DNA from: Bacteroides sp.
Lineage (GTDB): Bacteria > Bacteroidota > Bacteroidia > Bacteroidales > Bacteroidaceae
NCBI GenBank assembly: GCA_030151885.1
Contig: JASLCG010000119.1
Location: forward strand, 1 to 23,765
Direction of reading: 5' to 3'
DNA length: 23,765 nt
The position numbers and the translations under genes are program-made. This document shows, piece after piece, positions 14,894-23,434 of the stretch. Positions within the stretch are counted from its first letter, which is position 1; each line of letters starts with the position of its first letter. The notes beneath the pieces were generated by a model. The model was not told the DNA's origin. It ran no database searches and saw only the letters and a list, made by a program, of their open reading frames with translations.

Positions 14894-14924
14894 CAAAAAT
14901 ATGTTTAATAATCCTATTGTCCAA
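14894..14924 (-). promoter_or_regulatory. Consensus Bacteroidota promoter of the trpL-trpB transcript
   Basis: The minus strand reads TTTG (TTG at 14924-14922), 20 bases, then TATTTTTG (14901-14894), matching -33 TTG and -7 TAnnTTTG at the standard spacing. The start of transcription would be near 14887, placing trpL at the very 5' end. Confidence 0.8.
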
Positions 14925-15121
14925 ATTAAAGTAGTAAAAAAGATTTATTAACACAATCTGACTGTATTGATTGTAGAATGATTTTTAATAATCAATAGTT
15001 ACTTTTTCATTTTTGTTATTACCTTTAAATGGATATTTAAAACTGTGTTGTTATAGAAAAACATAGAACGATTTTATTTGTTGTATAGATATAAATGTAT
15101 CATGCTTTAAAACTTAATAAT
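14925..15121. other. Divergent intergenic stretch between the trp promoter and the alcohol dehydrogenase gene
   Basis: It must hold the promoter of the plus-strand gene at 15122. TACCTTTA near 15026-15033 resembles TAnnTTTG but lacks the final G and a placed -33. An ATTGATT...AATCAAT inverted pair lies near 14966-14996. Nothing else is supported. Confidence 0.35.
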
Positions 15122-16267
15122 ATGAATAATTTTATTTTTCAAAACCCTGTAAAACTGATTGTTGGTAAGGGAATGATTGCAGAGCTTAAAAAACAGATTC
15201 CTCAGAATAGTAAAGTATTACTGACTTTTGGAGGTGGTAGTGTTAAACGAAATGGTGTTTATGCCCAGGTTATTGAAGCGCTAAAAGGTTATGATATAAT
15301 TGAGTTTTGGGGCATAGAACCTAATCCTAAAGTTGAAACATTAAGAGAGGCCGTTAAATTAGGAAAAGAAAAAAACGTGAGTTTTGTTTTGGCTGTCGGT
15401 GGTGGGTCGGTTATTGATGGTTCAAAGTTAATTTGCGCAGCTCTTAAATCAGATGTAGATGCGTGGGACTTAGTCTTAAAAGGAGAACGTGTTTTAGACT
15501 GTATTCCACTGGGTACTGTATTAACACTTTCAGCTACAGGCTCTGAAATGAATAATGGTGCAGTAATCTCTTCAAATAAGACTAGTGAGAAATACTCCTT
15601 TTATTCTACATTCCCGACATTCTCAATATTAGATCCTCAGGTGACATTTACTTTACCTTTGTACCAAATAGCATGTGGCCTATCTGATACTTTTGTTCAT
15701 ATTATGGAGCAATATATGACCTCTCCAAAACAATCAAGAGTAATGGATAGATGGGCGGAGGGGCTTTTAATGACGCTAATTGAAATAGCTCCTCAAATAA
15801 ATCATAACCCGAAAGATTATGATTTGATGGCAGACTTTATGTTAACAGCAACTATGGCATTAAATGGTTTCATTGGGATGGGGGTAAATCAAGATTGGGC
15901 TACGCATATGATTGGCCATGAAATAACTGCACTTACTGGCTTAACACATGGACATTCTTTGGCTATCATTTTACCTGCTACGCTAACAGTATTGAAGGAG
16001 CAAAAATTTGATAAATTATTGCAATATGCCGAGCGTGTTTGGCATATAAATAAAGGTACTGCTGAAGAAAAAGTAGATAAAGCTATTGCTAATACGAGAG
16101 ATTATTTCAAATCTTTAGGGTTAACAACATCTTTACAGGAAGAGAATATAGATGACGGAATTCTCTTAGAAATAAGAAATAGATTCAATGATCGTAAAGT
16201 TGCTTACGGTGAAAATCAAAATGTTAATGGAGATGTTGCATACGAAATTTTAAAAGCTTGTTTTTAA
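15122..16267 (+). CDS. yqhD: YqhD-type iron/zinc-dependent, NADPH-linked alcohol dehydrogenase (aldehyde reductase)
   Basis: Reduces short-chain and toxic aldehydes with NADPH; the family also includes butanol dehydrogenase BdhA. 381 residues from the ATG at 15122; an upstream ATG at 15095 adds nine residues (MYHALKLNN) that relatives lack. The product starts MNNFIFQNPVKLIVGKG, very close to the Escherichia coli YqhD opening. GGGSVKRNG (37-45) and GGGSVIDG (93-100) line the dinucleotide site. The metal ligands align as D189, H193, H262 and H276, a constant offset of five from the E. coli residues. It is probably the first gene of an operon with the HdeD-like gene (1 base away) and MscS. In that context it suggests aldehyde or stress detoxification rather than fermentation, but this is inference. 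Confidence 0.92.
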   Translation: MNNFIFQNPVKLIVGKGMIAELKKQIPQNSKVLLTFGGGSVKRNGVYAQVIEALKGYDIIEFWGIEPNPKVETLREAVKLGKEKNVSFVLAVGGGSVIDGSKLICAALKSDVDAWDLVLKGERVLDCIPLGTVLTLSATGSEMNNGAVISSNKTSEKYSFYSTFPTFSILDPQVTFTLPLYQIACGLSDTFVHIMEQYMTSPKQSRVMDRWAEGLLMTLIEIAPQINHNPKDYDLMADFMLTATMALNGFIGMGVNQDWATHMIGHEITALTGLTHGHSLAIILPATLTVLKEQKFDKLLQYAERVWHINKGTAEEKVDKAIANTRDYFKSLGLTTSLQEENIDDGILLEIRNRFNDRKVAYGENQNVNGDVAYEILKACF

Positions 16268-16268
16268 T

Positions 16269-16835
16269 ATGAAAGTAATGAATCCATCAGTATTAAGGGC
16301 TACAATAGCCTTGGTTATAGGCTTTGTTTTAGTTAAATGGCCAGATTTAGCTATTAATTATATTATAATTACAGCGGGGTTGTTATTCTTGATACCTGGT
16401 ATAATTGGTTTAATATGTTATATCGTTGATAAAGGTAAAAGTGGTCAGAGTACAAAACTTCCATTAGAATCTGCAGGAAGTGTTTTGTTTGGTGCTTGCT
16501 TAATAATAGTACCCACATTTTTTGCAGATATTGTAACAATAGTTCTTGGCTTAATCTTAGCATTAGGAGGTGTACAGCAAACTATATCGTTAATAATAGC
16601 TAGAAAGTGGTCTGAAATAAGTTTTGGCTATTATTTAGTTCCTATAATGATTTTATTGTCAGGTGTTTATGTCTTGGTTAATCCTGGGGAAGCAAGAGCT
16701 ACAACTTTAATGATAATTGGCATAGCTGCTTTGATTTATGGTGTTTTTGAACTGATTAAATGGTTCAAGTTTACAAGACATCGTCCTGTTGAAGATGAAA
16801 TAGCAGACTACATTGAAGATAAAATGAATGATTAA
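16269..16835 (+). CDS. HdeD/DUF308 family membrane protein
   Basis: 188 residues with about six hydrophobic spans in three repeated hairpins (roughly 9-27, 30-52, 70-87, 88-107, 118-137, 142-163), each pair separated by short glycine-rich turns. This is the HdeD/DUF308 pattern; HdeD in enterobacteria is linked to acid resistance at high cell density. The C-terminal 25 residues are charged and cytoplasmic. It starts one base after the alcohol dehydrogenase stop, so translation is probably coupled. Its molecular activity is unknown. Confidence 0.82.
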   Translation: MKVMNPSVLRATIALVIGFVLVKWPDLAINYIIITAGLLFLIPGIIGLICYIVDKGKSGQSTKLPLESAGSVLFGACLIIVPTFFADIVTIVLGLILALGGVQQTISLIIARKWSEISFGYYLVPIMILLSGVYVLVNPGEARATTLMIIGIAALIYGVFELIKWFKFTRHRPVEDEIADYIEDKMND

Positions 16836-16882
16836 GGTTTGAAATAAACATAATTTTAAAACACGACAAAAACATATAGTAT

Positions 16883-17422
16883 ATGTACCAAACACTATTA
16901 AAATATTTGCCTCAAATTATATATACACTTGTAACTATATTAACAGCAGTGTTATCAAGGCTTTTATTCTTCAAGTTAATTCGTAAATATGCAGCTTTAA
17001 GTGCAAATGTTAAGACTAGAATAGAGCCTATTTTACGGGCTACTTCTATAACTATAAATGCATTAGCCATTATTATAATTATAACAATATGGGGGGTAGA
17101 GAAGCAGAATATATGGGTTGCATTATCTTCTGTATTTGCTATCATTGGTGTGGCATTATTTGCTCAGTGGTCTATTTTGAGTAATATTACTGCAGGATTA
17201 ATTATATTTTTTAATTCTCCTTTTACAATAGGTGATAAAATAAGAATTCTTGATAAAGATTTTCCTACAGAAGCAATTATAGTCAATATTAAGACTTTCT
17301 ATACTCATTTAAGAACAGTTGATGGTGTTTTACACGTGTATCCCAATAATTTATTATTGCAAAAGGGAATATCATTGATAGAGGATGAATATAAAATGGA
17401 TAGAACAGATTCTGAAGATTAG
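16883..17422 (+). CDS. Minimal MscS-family mechanosensitive channel
   Basis: 179 residues. Hydrophobic spans at about 10-28, 50-70 and 75-110 are followed by the MscS pore helix and beta domain (GVALFAQWSILSNITAGLIIFFNSPFTIGDKIRI), then YTHLRTVDGVLHVYPNNLLLQKG. Escherichia coli MscS (286 residues) continues with an alpha/beta cage domain of about 100 residues; here the protein stops right after the beta domain. Such short forms exist, and there is no sign of a frameshift: the stop is followed by a good terminator. It would release solutes on hypo-osmotic shock. It is the third gene after yqhD and the HdeD-like gene, 47 bases downstream, likely the same operon. Confidence 0.88.
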   Translation: MYQTLLKYLPQIIYTLVTILTAVLSRLLFFKLIRKYAALSANVKTRIEPILRATSITINALAIIIIITIWGVEKQNIWVALSSVFAIIGVALFAQWSILSNITAGLIIFFNSPFTIGDKIRILDKDFPTEAIIVNIKTFYTHLRTVDGVLHVYPNNLLLQKGISLIEDEYKMDRTDSED

Positions 17423-17462
17423 AATCTATGTTATATTTTCTGCTCTTATGAATTATCCTAAA

Positions 17463-17511
17463 AAAACAGAAGAAAGACTTGTAATGCATTTACAAGTCTT
17501 TCTTCTGTTTT
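17463..17511 (+). terminator. Strong intrinsic terminator of the yqhD-hdeD-mscS unit
   Basis: A perfect 22-pair stem (17463-17484 with 17490-17511) and a five-base loop, starting 41 bases after the mscS stop. T runs on the 3' side and A runs on the 5' side make it potentially bidirectional. Confidence 0.9.
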
Positions 17512-17550
17512 AACTAGGTCAAGCCTCACTTATAAGGATAGTTCTCTTTA

Positions 17551-17638
17551 TTGCCGACATACCTCATGTTTATCGGCAACTTACCTCTGTCTTCTCGGCA
17601 ATATGCTCGAGGTACATCGGCAATGAAGAAACCTCTGG
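17551..17638. repeat. Four degenerate 22-bp tandem units (TCGGCAA / TACCTC motifs)
   Basis: The heptamer TCGGCAA occurs at 17573, 17595 and 17617, and its reverse complement TTGCCGA at 17551, so starts are exactly 22 bases apart. Units 1 and 2 also share TACCTC at the same internal position. Unit 3 has it inverted (GAGGTA), and unit 4 has ACCTC shifted. The first pair forms a seven-base inverted repeat. The units lie between the mscS terminator and the end of the converging membrane-protein gene. No open frame is conserved. Not CRISPR, because there are no spacers. Confidence 0.75.
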
Positions 17639-17666
17639 ATATACCCCTTTAATAGTTAGGTTGTAC

Positions 17667-18065
17667 TCACTTTTTATTCTTTTTTCTAAATATTCTAACA
17701 AGTCGCTTACGTTGTCCGTTTACAACAAAAAGAGCGGTGGTTAATGATATGCTTCCTATAAAAAAGCCAAGTGTGTTAAAGTCATCATGGATAATTCCTG
17801 CTAAGGATAATTGGACTAAGCAAAATTCAAAAATATATAAACATTGAATTACAATATGAAAAAATATGAGGTTCCATATTCGCTTAGATCGGCGTTTTAA
17901 CTTGCTAGGCTTACGAAGGTATGCTAGTATAGAAAGATATATTGCTGTTATAGATCCTAAAGTAGCAGAGCTTACAATGTAAAAAGAATGAGGCGCACTA
18001 GTAAGAGTCCACATAGAGAGAGCTAGTAATAAAAAAGCTAATAAAAACTGCGTTAAACGTCTCAT
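17667..18065 (-). CDS. Small integral membrane protein, unknown function
   Basis: 132 residues with four hydrophobic spans (about 5-22, 29-49, 65-86 and 95-116) and basic loops (RKPSKLKRRSKR at about 51-62, RKRLVRIFRKKNKK at the end). The positive-inside rule puts both basic segments in the cytoplasm. No motif is recognised. An AAAGGA sequence lies 9-14 bases before the ATG, a plausible ribosome-binding site although Bacteroidota rarely depend on one. It is flanked by the 22-bp repeats at its 3' end and a 240-base intergenic stretch at its 5' end. It is a real gene by frame length, hydrophobic pattern and lack of a competing frame, but I cannot name it. Confidence 0.7.
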   Translation of the reverse strand: MRRLTQFLLAFLLLALSMWTLTSAPHSFYIVSSATLGSITAIYLSILAYLRKPSKLKRRSKRIWNLIFFHIVIQCLYIFEFCLVQLSLAGIIHDDFNTLGFFIGSISLTTALFVVNGQRKRLVRIFRKKNKK

Positions 18066-18253
18066 ATTATATTCCTTTCGTTGATTCTTATACTATAAAT
18101 ATAATATATTTTTAATTTAAAAGTGATAGAAAAGTTTCTTTAATTACCATACTAGTATAACTTATTATTCTGTGTAGAAAGGTAAATAGTTGCTTTCAAA
18201 CTAAAATAGTAGGTTATGATTGAATGCTCTTACTAAATGAGTTAGTAAAATAT

Positions 18254-18286
18254 AAAGGCTACCTTATATCTCATAAGGTAGCCTTT
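18254..18286 (-). terminator. Hairpin terminator after susD
   Basis: AAAGGCTACCTTAT (18254-18267) pairs with ATAAGGTAGCCTTT (18273-18286), 20 bases after the susD stop. The T tract on the minus strand is short and interrupted (TTTATATTTTA). A second small hairpin, TTACTAA/TTAGTAA, lies at 18230-18248. Confidence 0.7.
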
Positions 18287-18305
18287 TAACACAAATCAAT
18301 ATTTA

Positions 18306-20255
18306 TTACCAGCCATCAGTTTGAACTAAGTTCTTATTTTTTTGAAGTTCAGTAATTGATAATGGCCATAAAGAATATTTTTCTGAAGGAAAGTTTCTCG
18401 TTACTATTACGTCAGGAGTAGCCACTCCATTTGAAACTCTATAAAATTCTTCTGTTGTTTTTCCTGTAATTTCCCATCCTTTTACATCTTGATCAAATTC
18501 TTGTTTCGCAATTTTCCATCTTCTTACGTCCCAAGACCTATGCCCTTCATAGGAGAGTTCAATTTGTCTTTCTTGTCTAATTATTGTTCTCATTTCCTCT
18601 TTAGAAAAAGTCGTCTTAGCATTTTTAGCTTTACTCCATGCTTCTTTTATACCTGGAACGCCAGATCGCAATCTTATCTTATCTAGATACTTGATTACTT
18701 CATCATGTTTGCTAGGACCTTCTGCTTCATTTAAGGCTTCTGCATAGTTTAGATATAGCTCAGCTAGTCGAATTAGAGGGAATGGATACTTAACTAATAA
18801 ACCAGTTTGTCCACTTTGTTGAGCATCAGACGAAGGATGTATACCCTTTTTTACGAGATAACCTGTCGAAGAAGCATCTTGGCTCTGTTTGCCATATGGT
18901 TCTTGGTATTTTGCTTGAAATAAAATATTAGCTCCCCTTAACTCGTATATACTTCCATCAAAAGCAATACTAGCATAAAATCTAGGTTCTCTATTATAGT
19001 GTAATTGGATTGTTTTAGAGTAGCAAATATCATTATCAGGGTCTATTATTTTATATCTATTTTCATAGTCAAACTCAGGGTCTTGATCGATAGGTAAGCC
19101 ATTTTTAGTATAGAAAGCTTCAACTATTTTCAATGTGGGTGATATACCATTAAATACGTATGGTCTTAACATTGAGTGCCTTTGCCAAGTTTGATTTCCT
19201 TCTATGTTAGTGAATCCCCAAATTAACTCACAATTCCAAGGATCTACCATTGAGTATCTATAATCATATTCTCTTTGTTTGTCTTCAGGCAGTTTGTTAT
19301 AGTTAATAGTTCTTCTTACTGCGGGTATTACTCCTGTATTATCTTTAGCTTTCATTACACTGTCAGCAAATACTAATGAGGAGTTTGTTGTACAGTCATA
19401 TAATTTAACACCTAATCCTTCAGCTTGGTCTATTGCTTGCTTAGATGCTTCTGCTGCATTTTTCCATTTCTCTATTTGGAACTCCTGGCTTATTAATGGC
19501 GTCGTAGCGTTTTGATTTATGAAGTTTGCATAATCTTTATTACCATTAAATATTGGACTAGCTTGATATAGTAAAACACGGCTTTTAAAGCTGCTGGCTA
19601 TAAGCTTTGAAATTCTGCCCCATTCGGTACTTGGTAATTTTTCGGGCAACCCATTATTTATAGCATAATCAATTTTTTCAATAATGAATTTGAAGCATTC
19701 ATCAACGCTCTCTCTAACAGGATATTTTCTCTGATCCTCATCGTTCATATCAACACTACTTCGCATTATAACGATAGGACCATATTGTCTTAGTAAGCAG
19801 AAATGGTAGTAGCCAATTAGAAAGTTTGTTTCAGCAATCCATCTAGACTTGGTTGAACTATCTACATCTGGTACTGTATGAATGTTTTCTAGAAAGATAT
19901 ATGCTTCACGTATTCCTTTATATAGGTTTTTTGAGCCACCACCACCTTCCCAAAGGTTGTAATATGGATTTGATGTGTCTAAAGTTCCTAGATTAATGTG
20001 ATATGCTCTGAAGTTTGTTTTATCATTTCTCCATGCTATATCTAGTTCATCATTACTTAAAATAGCAGGGTTTTCTGCAATAGAGCTTTCTGTAGTAATA
20101 TATCCATATACATTTCCCATAATGTAATTTTGAGCTGTCGCTTCATTTTTAAAAGCATCACTTAATTGGGGTACTTCGGTAGGTACTACATCTAAAAAAT
20201 TACAAGAAGCCATTGTAAAGGCCGCAGCTGCTAATAATATATTTTTTATATTCAT
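18306..20255 (-). CDS. susD: SusD/RagB-type outer-membrane nutrient-binding lipoprotein
   Basis: 649 residues with a lipoprotein signal ending TMASC (C18), exported to the outer surface as the lid of the SusC channel. SusD features: NFLDVVPTEVPQLSDAF at the start, an N-terminal TPR-like part with the WEGGGGSKNLYKGIREAYIFLENI block (about 110-130) and the IAETNFLIGYYHFCLLRQYGPI block (about 140-165), and a C-terminal PLIRLAELYLNYAEALNEAEG / LDKIRLRSGVPG / IRQERQIELSYEGHRSWDVRRW series. It ends NLVQTDGW, similar to the usual NPGW-like end. It starts two bases after the susC stop. The glycan or peptide it binds cannot be deduced; no enzyme gene is nearby. Confidence 0.95.
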   Translation of the reverse strand: MNIKNILLAAAAFTMASCNFLDVVPTEVPQLSDAFKNEATAQNYIMGNVYGYITTESSIAENPAILSNDELDIAWRNDKTNFRAYHINLGTLDTSNPYYNLWEGGGGSKNLYKGIREAYIFLENIHTVPDVDSSTKSRWIAETNFLIGYYHFCLLRQYGPIVIMRSSVDMNDEDQRKYPVRESVDECFKFIIEKIDYAINNGLPEKLPSTEWGRISKLIASSFKSRVLLYQASPIFNGNKDYANFINQNATTPLISQEFQIEKWKNAAEASKQAIDQAEGLGVKLYDCTTNSSLVFADSVMKAKDNTGVIPAVRRTINYNKLPEDKQREYDYRYSMVDPWNCELIWGFTNIEGNQTWQRHSMLRPYVFNGISPTLKIVEAFYTKNGLPIDQDPEFDYENRYKIIDPDNDICYSKTIQLHYNREPRFYASIAFDGSIYELRGANILFQAKYQEPYGKQSQDASSTGYLVKKGIHPSSDAQQSGQTGLLVKYPFPLIRLAELYLNYAEALNEAEGPSKHDEVIKYLDKIRLRSGVPGIKEAWSKAKNAKTTFSKEEMRTIIRQERQIELSYEGHRSWDVRRWKIAKQEFDQDVKGWEITGKTTEEFYRVSNGVATPDVIVTRNFPSEKYSLWPLSITELQKNKNLVQTDGW

Positions 20256-20257
20256 GG

Positions 20258-23200
20258 TTAGTTGAAGTTAAATTGAATACCAATATTAATGACACGTTGA
20301 GTTGGATATTGGTAATATCCATTGCCACCCATTTCAGGATCCCATAGTTTGAAGTTAGAGAAAGTTAATAGGTTATTTGCGTTAAGGTATAATCTAAAGT
20401 ATTTAAAAGAATACCCCATTTCAACATTTTTTAATTTAATAAATGATCCATTTCTTAGCCAGAATGTAGAATTCTGATGGTTGTTTTCGCTTCCAAGTGC
20501 GGAAAGTCTAGGGTATCTAGCATTCGGATTTGGGTTAGACTCGCTCCAATAGTCGTCTGCTATCCATTGCGCAACGTTGGCATTCCATCTTCCAAAAGGA
20601 GCCATACTACCTGCTGATAAGATAAATGAAGTTCTTGCCACACCTTGGAAAAACATTCCGAAATCAAATTTTTTATAGCCAACTGTTCCTCCAAAACCAT
20701 ATGTAATTTCAGGGTTAGTAGGACGTCCTATTGCTTGAATATCGTTGTTTGATACCATATTTGCTCCATCAATGTGGTTGGTAATATCTTTGTATTTTAT
20801 ATCTCCAACTTTTGGACCACTTCCATATTGTTGTATAGGACTGTTTTTAATCTCCTCTTCAGACTGGAAAAGTCCAAGGGCTTCTAAACCATATATTGTA
20901 TTTACAGGATTACCTATTCTACTTAAATTAGGATAAATCTGGTCTGGAAATTCATCTTTAACTATTTTGTTTTTGGCGTATACAAAATTACCCATGAGTG
21001 ACAGGGTGAAATCTTTATTAATGGCTTTGTTGAATGTGAATGATGCATCAATTCCACTGTTTTTTACTTCGCCTAAATTATAATATGGAATTATACCTCC
21101 GAATCCCATAGTGCTAGGTAGTGTTTGTGGTTTTTTAAATATGCCTGTTCTTTTTTCTTGGAAATAGTCTATGGTTAAATTAAAGCAATTAAAAAGACCT
21201 AAATCGATACCAATATTCCCTTTATAACCAATCTCCCATTTAGCTTTTTCATTACCGATTCTACTAAAAGCTACACCACTATAATATGTATTCATATTTT
21301 CGCCGTAAACATATCTTGGACCACTTCCTAAGGCTATTTCGGTAAGGTATGGAAATCTAGCACCAGCGACCTTATCATTACCCACTAATCCGTAAGAACC
21401 ACGAATTTTTAATGAATTCACTACTTTTTTAAGAGGGGCAAAGAATTTCTCGTTTGATATGCTATATCCTAATGCTATAGAAGGGAAAAAACCGAATTGC
21501 TTGTCTTTTATAAAGTTTTCAGTTCCATTATATCCAAAGTTAAACTCTGCAAAATATCTACTATCATACCCATATGTAAATCTACCTGCTAATCCTGAAG
21601 TTCTATACGGTACAGCATCAAATAAGCTCCCTGGGAATGCTGGGTTATACTCTCTGCGATTGTAAAGTAACATACCAGAAACGTCATGCTTATTATTAAA
21701 AGTTCTTTTGTAATCTAAAGCTGCTTCCCAATAAATAGTTCTATCCCCATTATTGCTTTTTGAAAAACCTAAGTAATCACTTCCTGAAGTTCCAATTTTT
21801 TCAAGTTGGAAATTTTGATCAGCATCATAGCTTGTCACTTGATAGAAAAATGGCGTAGTACTTCTATTAATGTGTGACATATTCCAATTCTTATAAGAGA
21901 ATAATGCCCTTGCTGATAAACCCTTAGTAACCATCGAAAGATCTTGTTTTATGTCAGCAGTCGAGATTACAGTTGATGAAAAAGATGTCGCATATCCTTT
22001 TGCAATATCTGCGTAAGGATTGGTGAAGGTAGAGCCTCCGAAGTTCATATTACCATAAAGGATATTAGTTTCATCTCCTAAAGGACCTGATCCAGAGGGA
22101 AACATAATAGGAAAGTTTACAGGGTTTGTCCTTTGTATAATATTTGAGTATGTTGATGCAGCTCCTACAACAGGGGCATTTTTGTCATCAATAACTGTGC
22201 TTAGTTTTAACCTTACTTTGGTTGTTTTAGTAACATTCGCATTAACATTAGCTTGAAAATTATATCTCTTTAAGTCAATGTTATTATTAAAGCTTCCATT
22301 AGATATTTTTCTAAAAAGACCAGTATCTCTATATACACCTGCAGAAATGTAGTACTGTGCTATTCTACTACCACCATTTATATTAACGTTGGCTCTTTGA
22401 TTCATCGTAGAACTTTTAAATATTTCTTTTTTCCAATTTACATTTGGATAAATATATTTATTAGCTCCTAATATTGTATTTTCTATTTTTTCAGCACTAT
22501 ACATTGGTGTTTGGGTAGGGTCATCATTATATAGAGCTTCGTTATACATTTTCATATATGTTGGACCATCAACCATGTCAAAGTTGTAAGATGGCATACT
22601 TAATGAGTTTTCTACCCTAGCATTTATTGATATCTTTTCATTGCTTTTACCTTCTTTAGTGGTCACAATCATGACACCATTTGCACCACGTACTCCATAA
22701 AGAGCTGTTGCACTAGCATCTTTTAAGATTGAAAAACTTTCAATATCATCTGGCTGTATATTATTAAGGTCTCCAGTTGATATTTCAACACCATCTAATA
22801 ATATAAGAGGTCTAGAGTTAGCTCCATTTGTAGCTATTCCACGAATCCAAAAATCAGCACCATCACCACCTGGTTCTCCAGATCTTTGCACTGCAATAAC
22901 ACCAGATAGTCTACCAGCTAGAGAAGCTGATAAAGAGCTTGTAGGTAATTTGAAAGCTTCTGGTTTAACAGAGCTAATTGCACCTACTACACTTGCTTTT
23001 TTTTGTTTTCCAAACCCTACAACAACTACATCTTCTAGAGTTGTTGTTTTTTCAAGCATTCTAATATTTAGTGTGGTTTCATTTTTGCTTACTCTTTTTT
23101 CGACAGTTTCAAAACCGATAAAACTAAATATTAGAATTTCTCCTTCTTTAGTTTTTATTTGGTATTTACCATCAATATCACTGATAACACCATTAGTTGT

Positions 23201-23413
23201 TCCTTTGACTTGTATTGTCGCTCCTGCTATAGGATCTCCAAATTCATCTGTAAGCAAACCTGTTACAGTAATTTCTTTACTGTTCACTTGAGTTGAAGAA
23301 AAATGTGTACCAGCTTCTTTCGATTGACTTGCAATGACATTACTATGTGGTAATGCAAGAAAAGCCAATCCTAAAAGAAATGTTCTGGTTAAATTTCTTT
23401 GATTTAGATTCAT
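20258..23413 (-). CDS. susC: SusC/RagA-type TonB-dependent outer-membrane transporter
   Basis: 1051 residues from the ATG at 23413 (an ATG seven codons upstream at 23434 is possible). After a signal peptide (LLGLAFLALPHSNVIA) comes a carboxypeptidase D regulatory-like domain (about 45-110, VTGLLTDEFGDPIAGATIQV). Then come a TonB box region (TTLEDVVVVGFGKQKK), the plug (SLAGRLSGVIAVQRSGEPGG, and RPLILLDGVEI, which includes the SusC-type LLDGVE signature) and a long beta-barrel ending IGIQFNFN with a terminal aromatic-type strand. It imports a bound substrate with SusD, energised by TonB-ExbBD. It forms a two-gene operon with susD. No sigma/anti-sigma pair or hybrid sensor lies in the 331 bases before it; such a regulator could lie beyond the window. 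Confidence 0.96.
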   Translation of the reverse strand: MNLNQRNLTRTFLLGLAFLALPHSNVIASQSKEAGTHFSSTQVNSKEITVTGLLTDEFGDPIAGATIQVKGTTNGVISDIDGKYQIKTKEGEILIFSFIGFETVEKRVSKNETTLNIRMLEKTTTLEDVVVVGFGKQKKASVVGAISSVKPEAFKLPTSSLSASLAGRLSGVIAVQRSGEPGGDGADFWIRGIATNGANSRPLILLDGVEISTGDLNNIQPDDIESFSILKDASATALYGVRGANGVMIVTTKEGKSNEKISINARVENSLSMPSYNFDMVDGPTYMKMYNEALYNDDPTQTPMYSAEKIENTILGANKYIYPNVNWKKEIFKSSTMNQRANVNINGGSRIAQYYISAGVYRDTGLFRKISNGSFNNNIDLKRYNFQANVNANVTKTTKVRLKLSTVIDDKNAPVVGAASTYSNIIQRTNPVNFPIMFPSGSGPLGDETNILYGNMNFGGSTFTNPYADIAKGYATSFSSTVISTADIKQDLSMVTKGLSARALFSYKNWNMSHINRSTTPFFYQVTSYDADQNFQLEKIGTSGSDYLGFSKSNNGDRTIYWEAALDYKRTFNNKHDVSGMLLYNRREYNPAFPGSLFDAVPYRTSGLAGRFTYGYDSRYFAEFNFGYNGTENFIKDKQFGFFPSIALGYSISNEKFFAPLKKVVNSLKIRGSYGLVGNDKVAGARFPYLTEIALGSGPRYVYGENMNTYYSGVAFSRIGNEKAKWEIGYKGNIGIDLGLFNCFNLTIDYFQEKRTGIFKKPQTLPSTMGFGGIIPYYNLGEVKNSGIDASFTFNKAINKDFTLSLMGNFVYAKNKIVKDEFPDQIYPNLSRIGNPVNTIYGLEALGLFQSEEEIKNSPIQQYGSGPKVGDIKYKDITNHIDGANMVSNNDIQAIGRPTNPEITYGFGGTVGYKKFDFGMFFQGVARTSFILSAGSMAPFGRWNANVAQWIADDYWSESNPNPNARYPRLSALGSENNHQNSTFWLRNGSFIKLKNVEMGYSFKYFRLYLNANNLLTFSNFKLWDPEMGGNGYYQYPTQRVINIGIQFNFN

Positions 23414-23434
23414 AAAAATGTGTTTAAAATTCAT

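Noticed and set aside
15095..15121. Nine-residue upstream start for the alcohol dehydrogenase
   Set aside because: YqhD relatives start at the MNNF position at 15122; the extension has no similarity to them.
17551..17638. CRISPR-like array
   Set aside because: The repeats are contiguous, degenerate and 22 bases long, with no unique spacers and no cas genes in the window.
22950..23291. Plus-strand 113-codon open frame opposite susC
   Set aside because: It lies opposite the conserved plug and regulatory domain of SusC; low-complexity hydrophobic translation typical of an antisense shadow.
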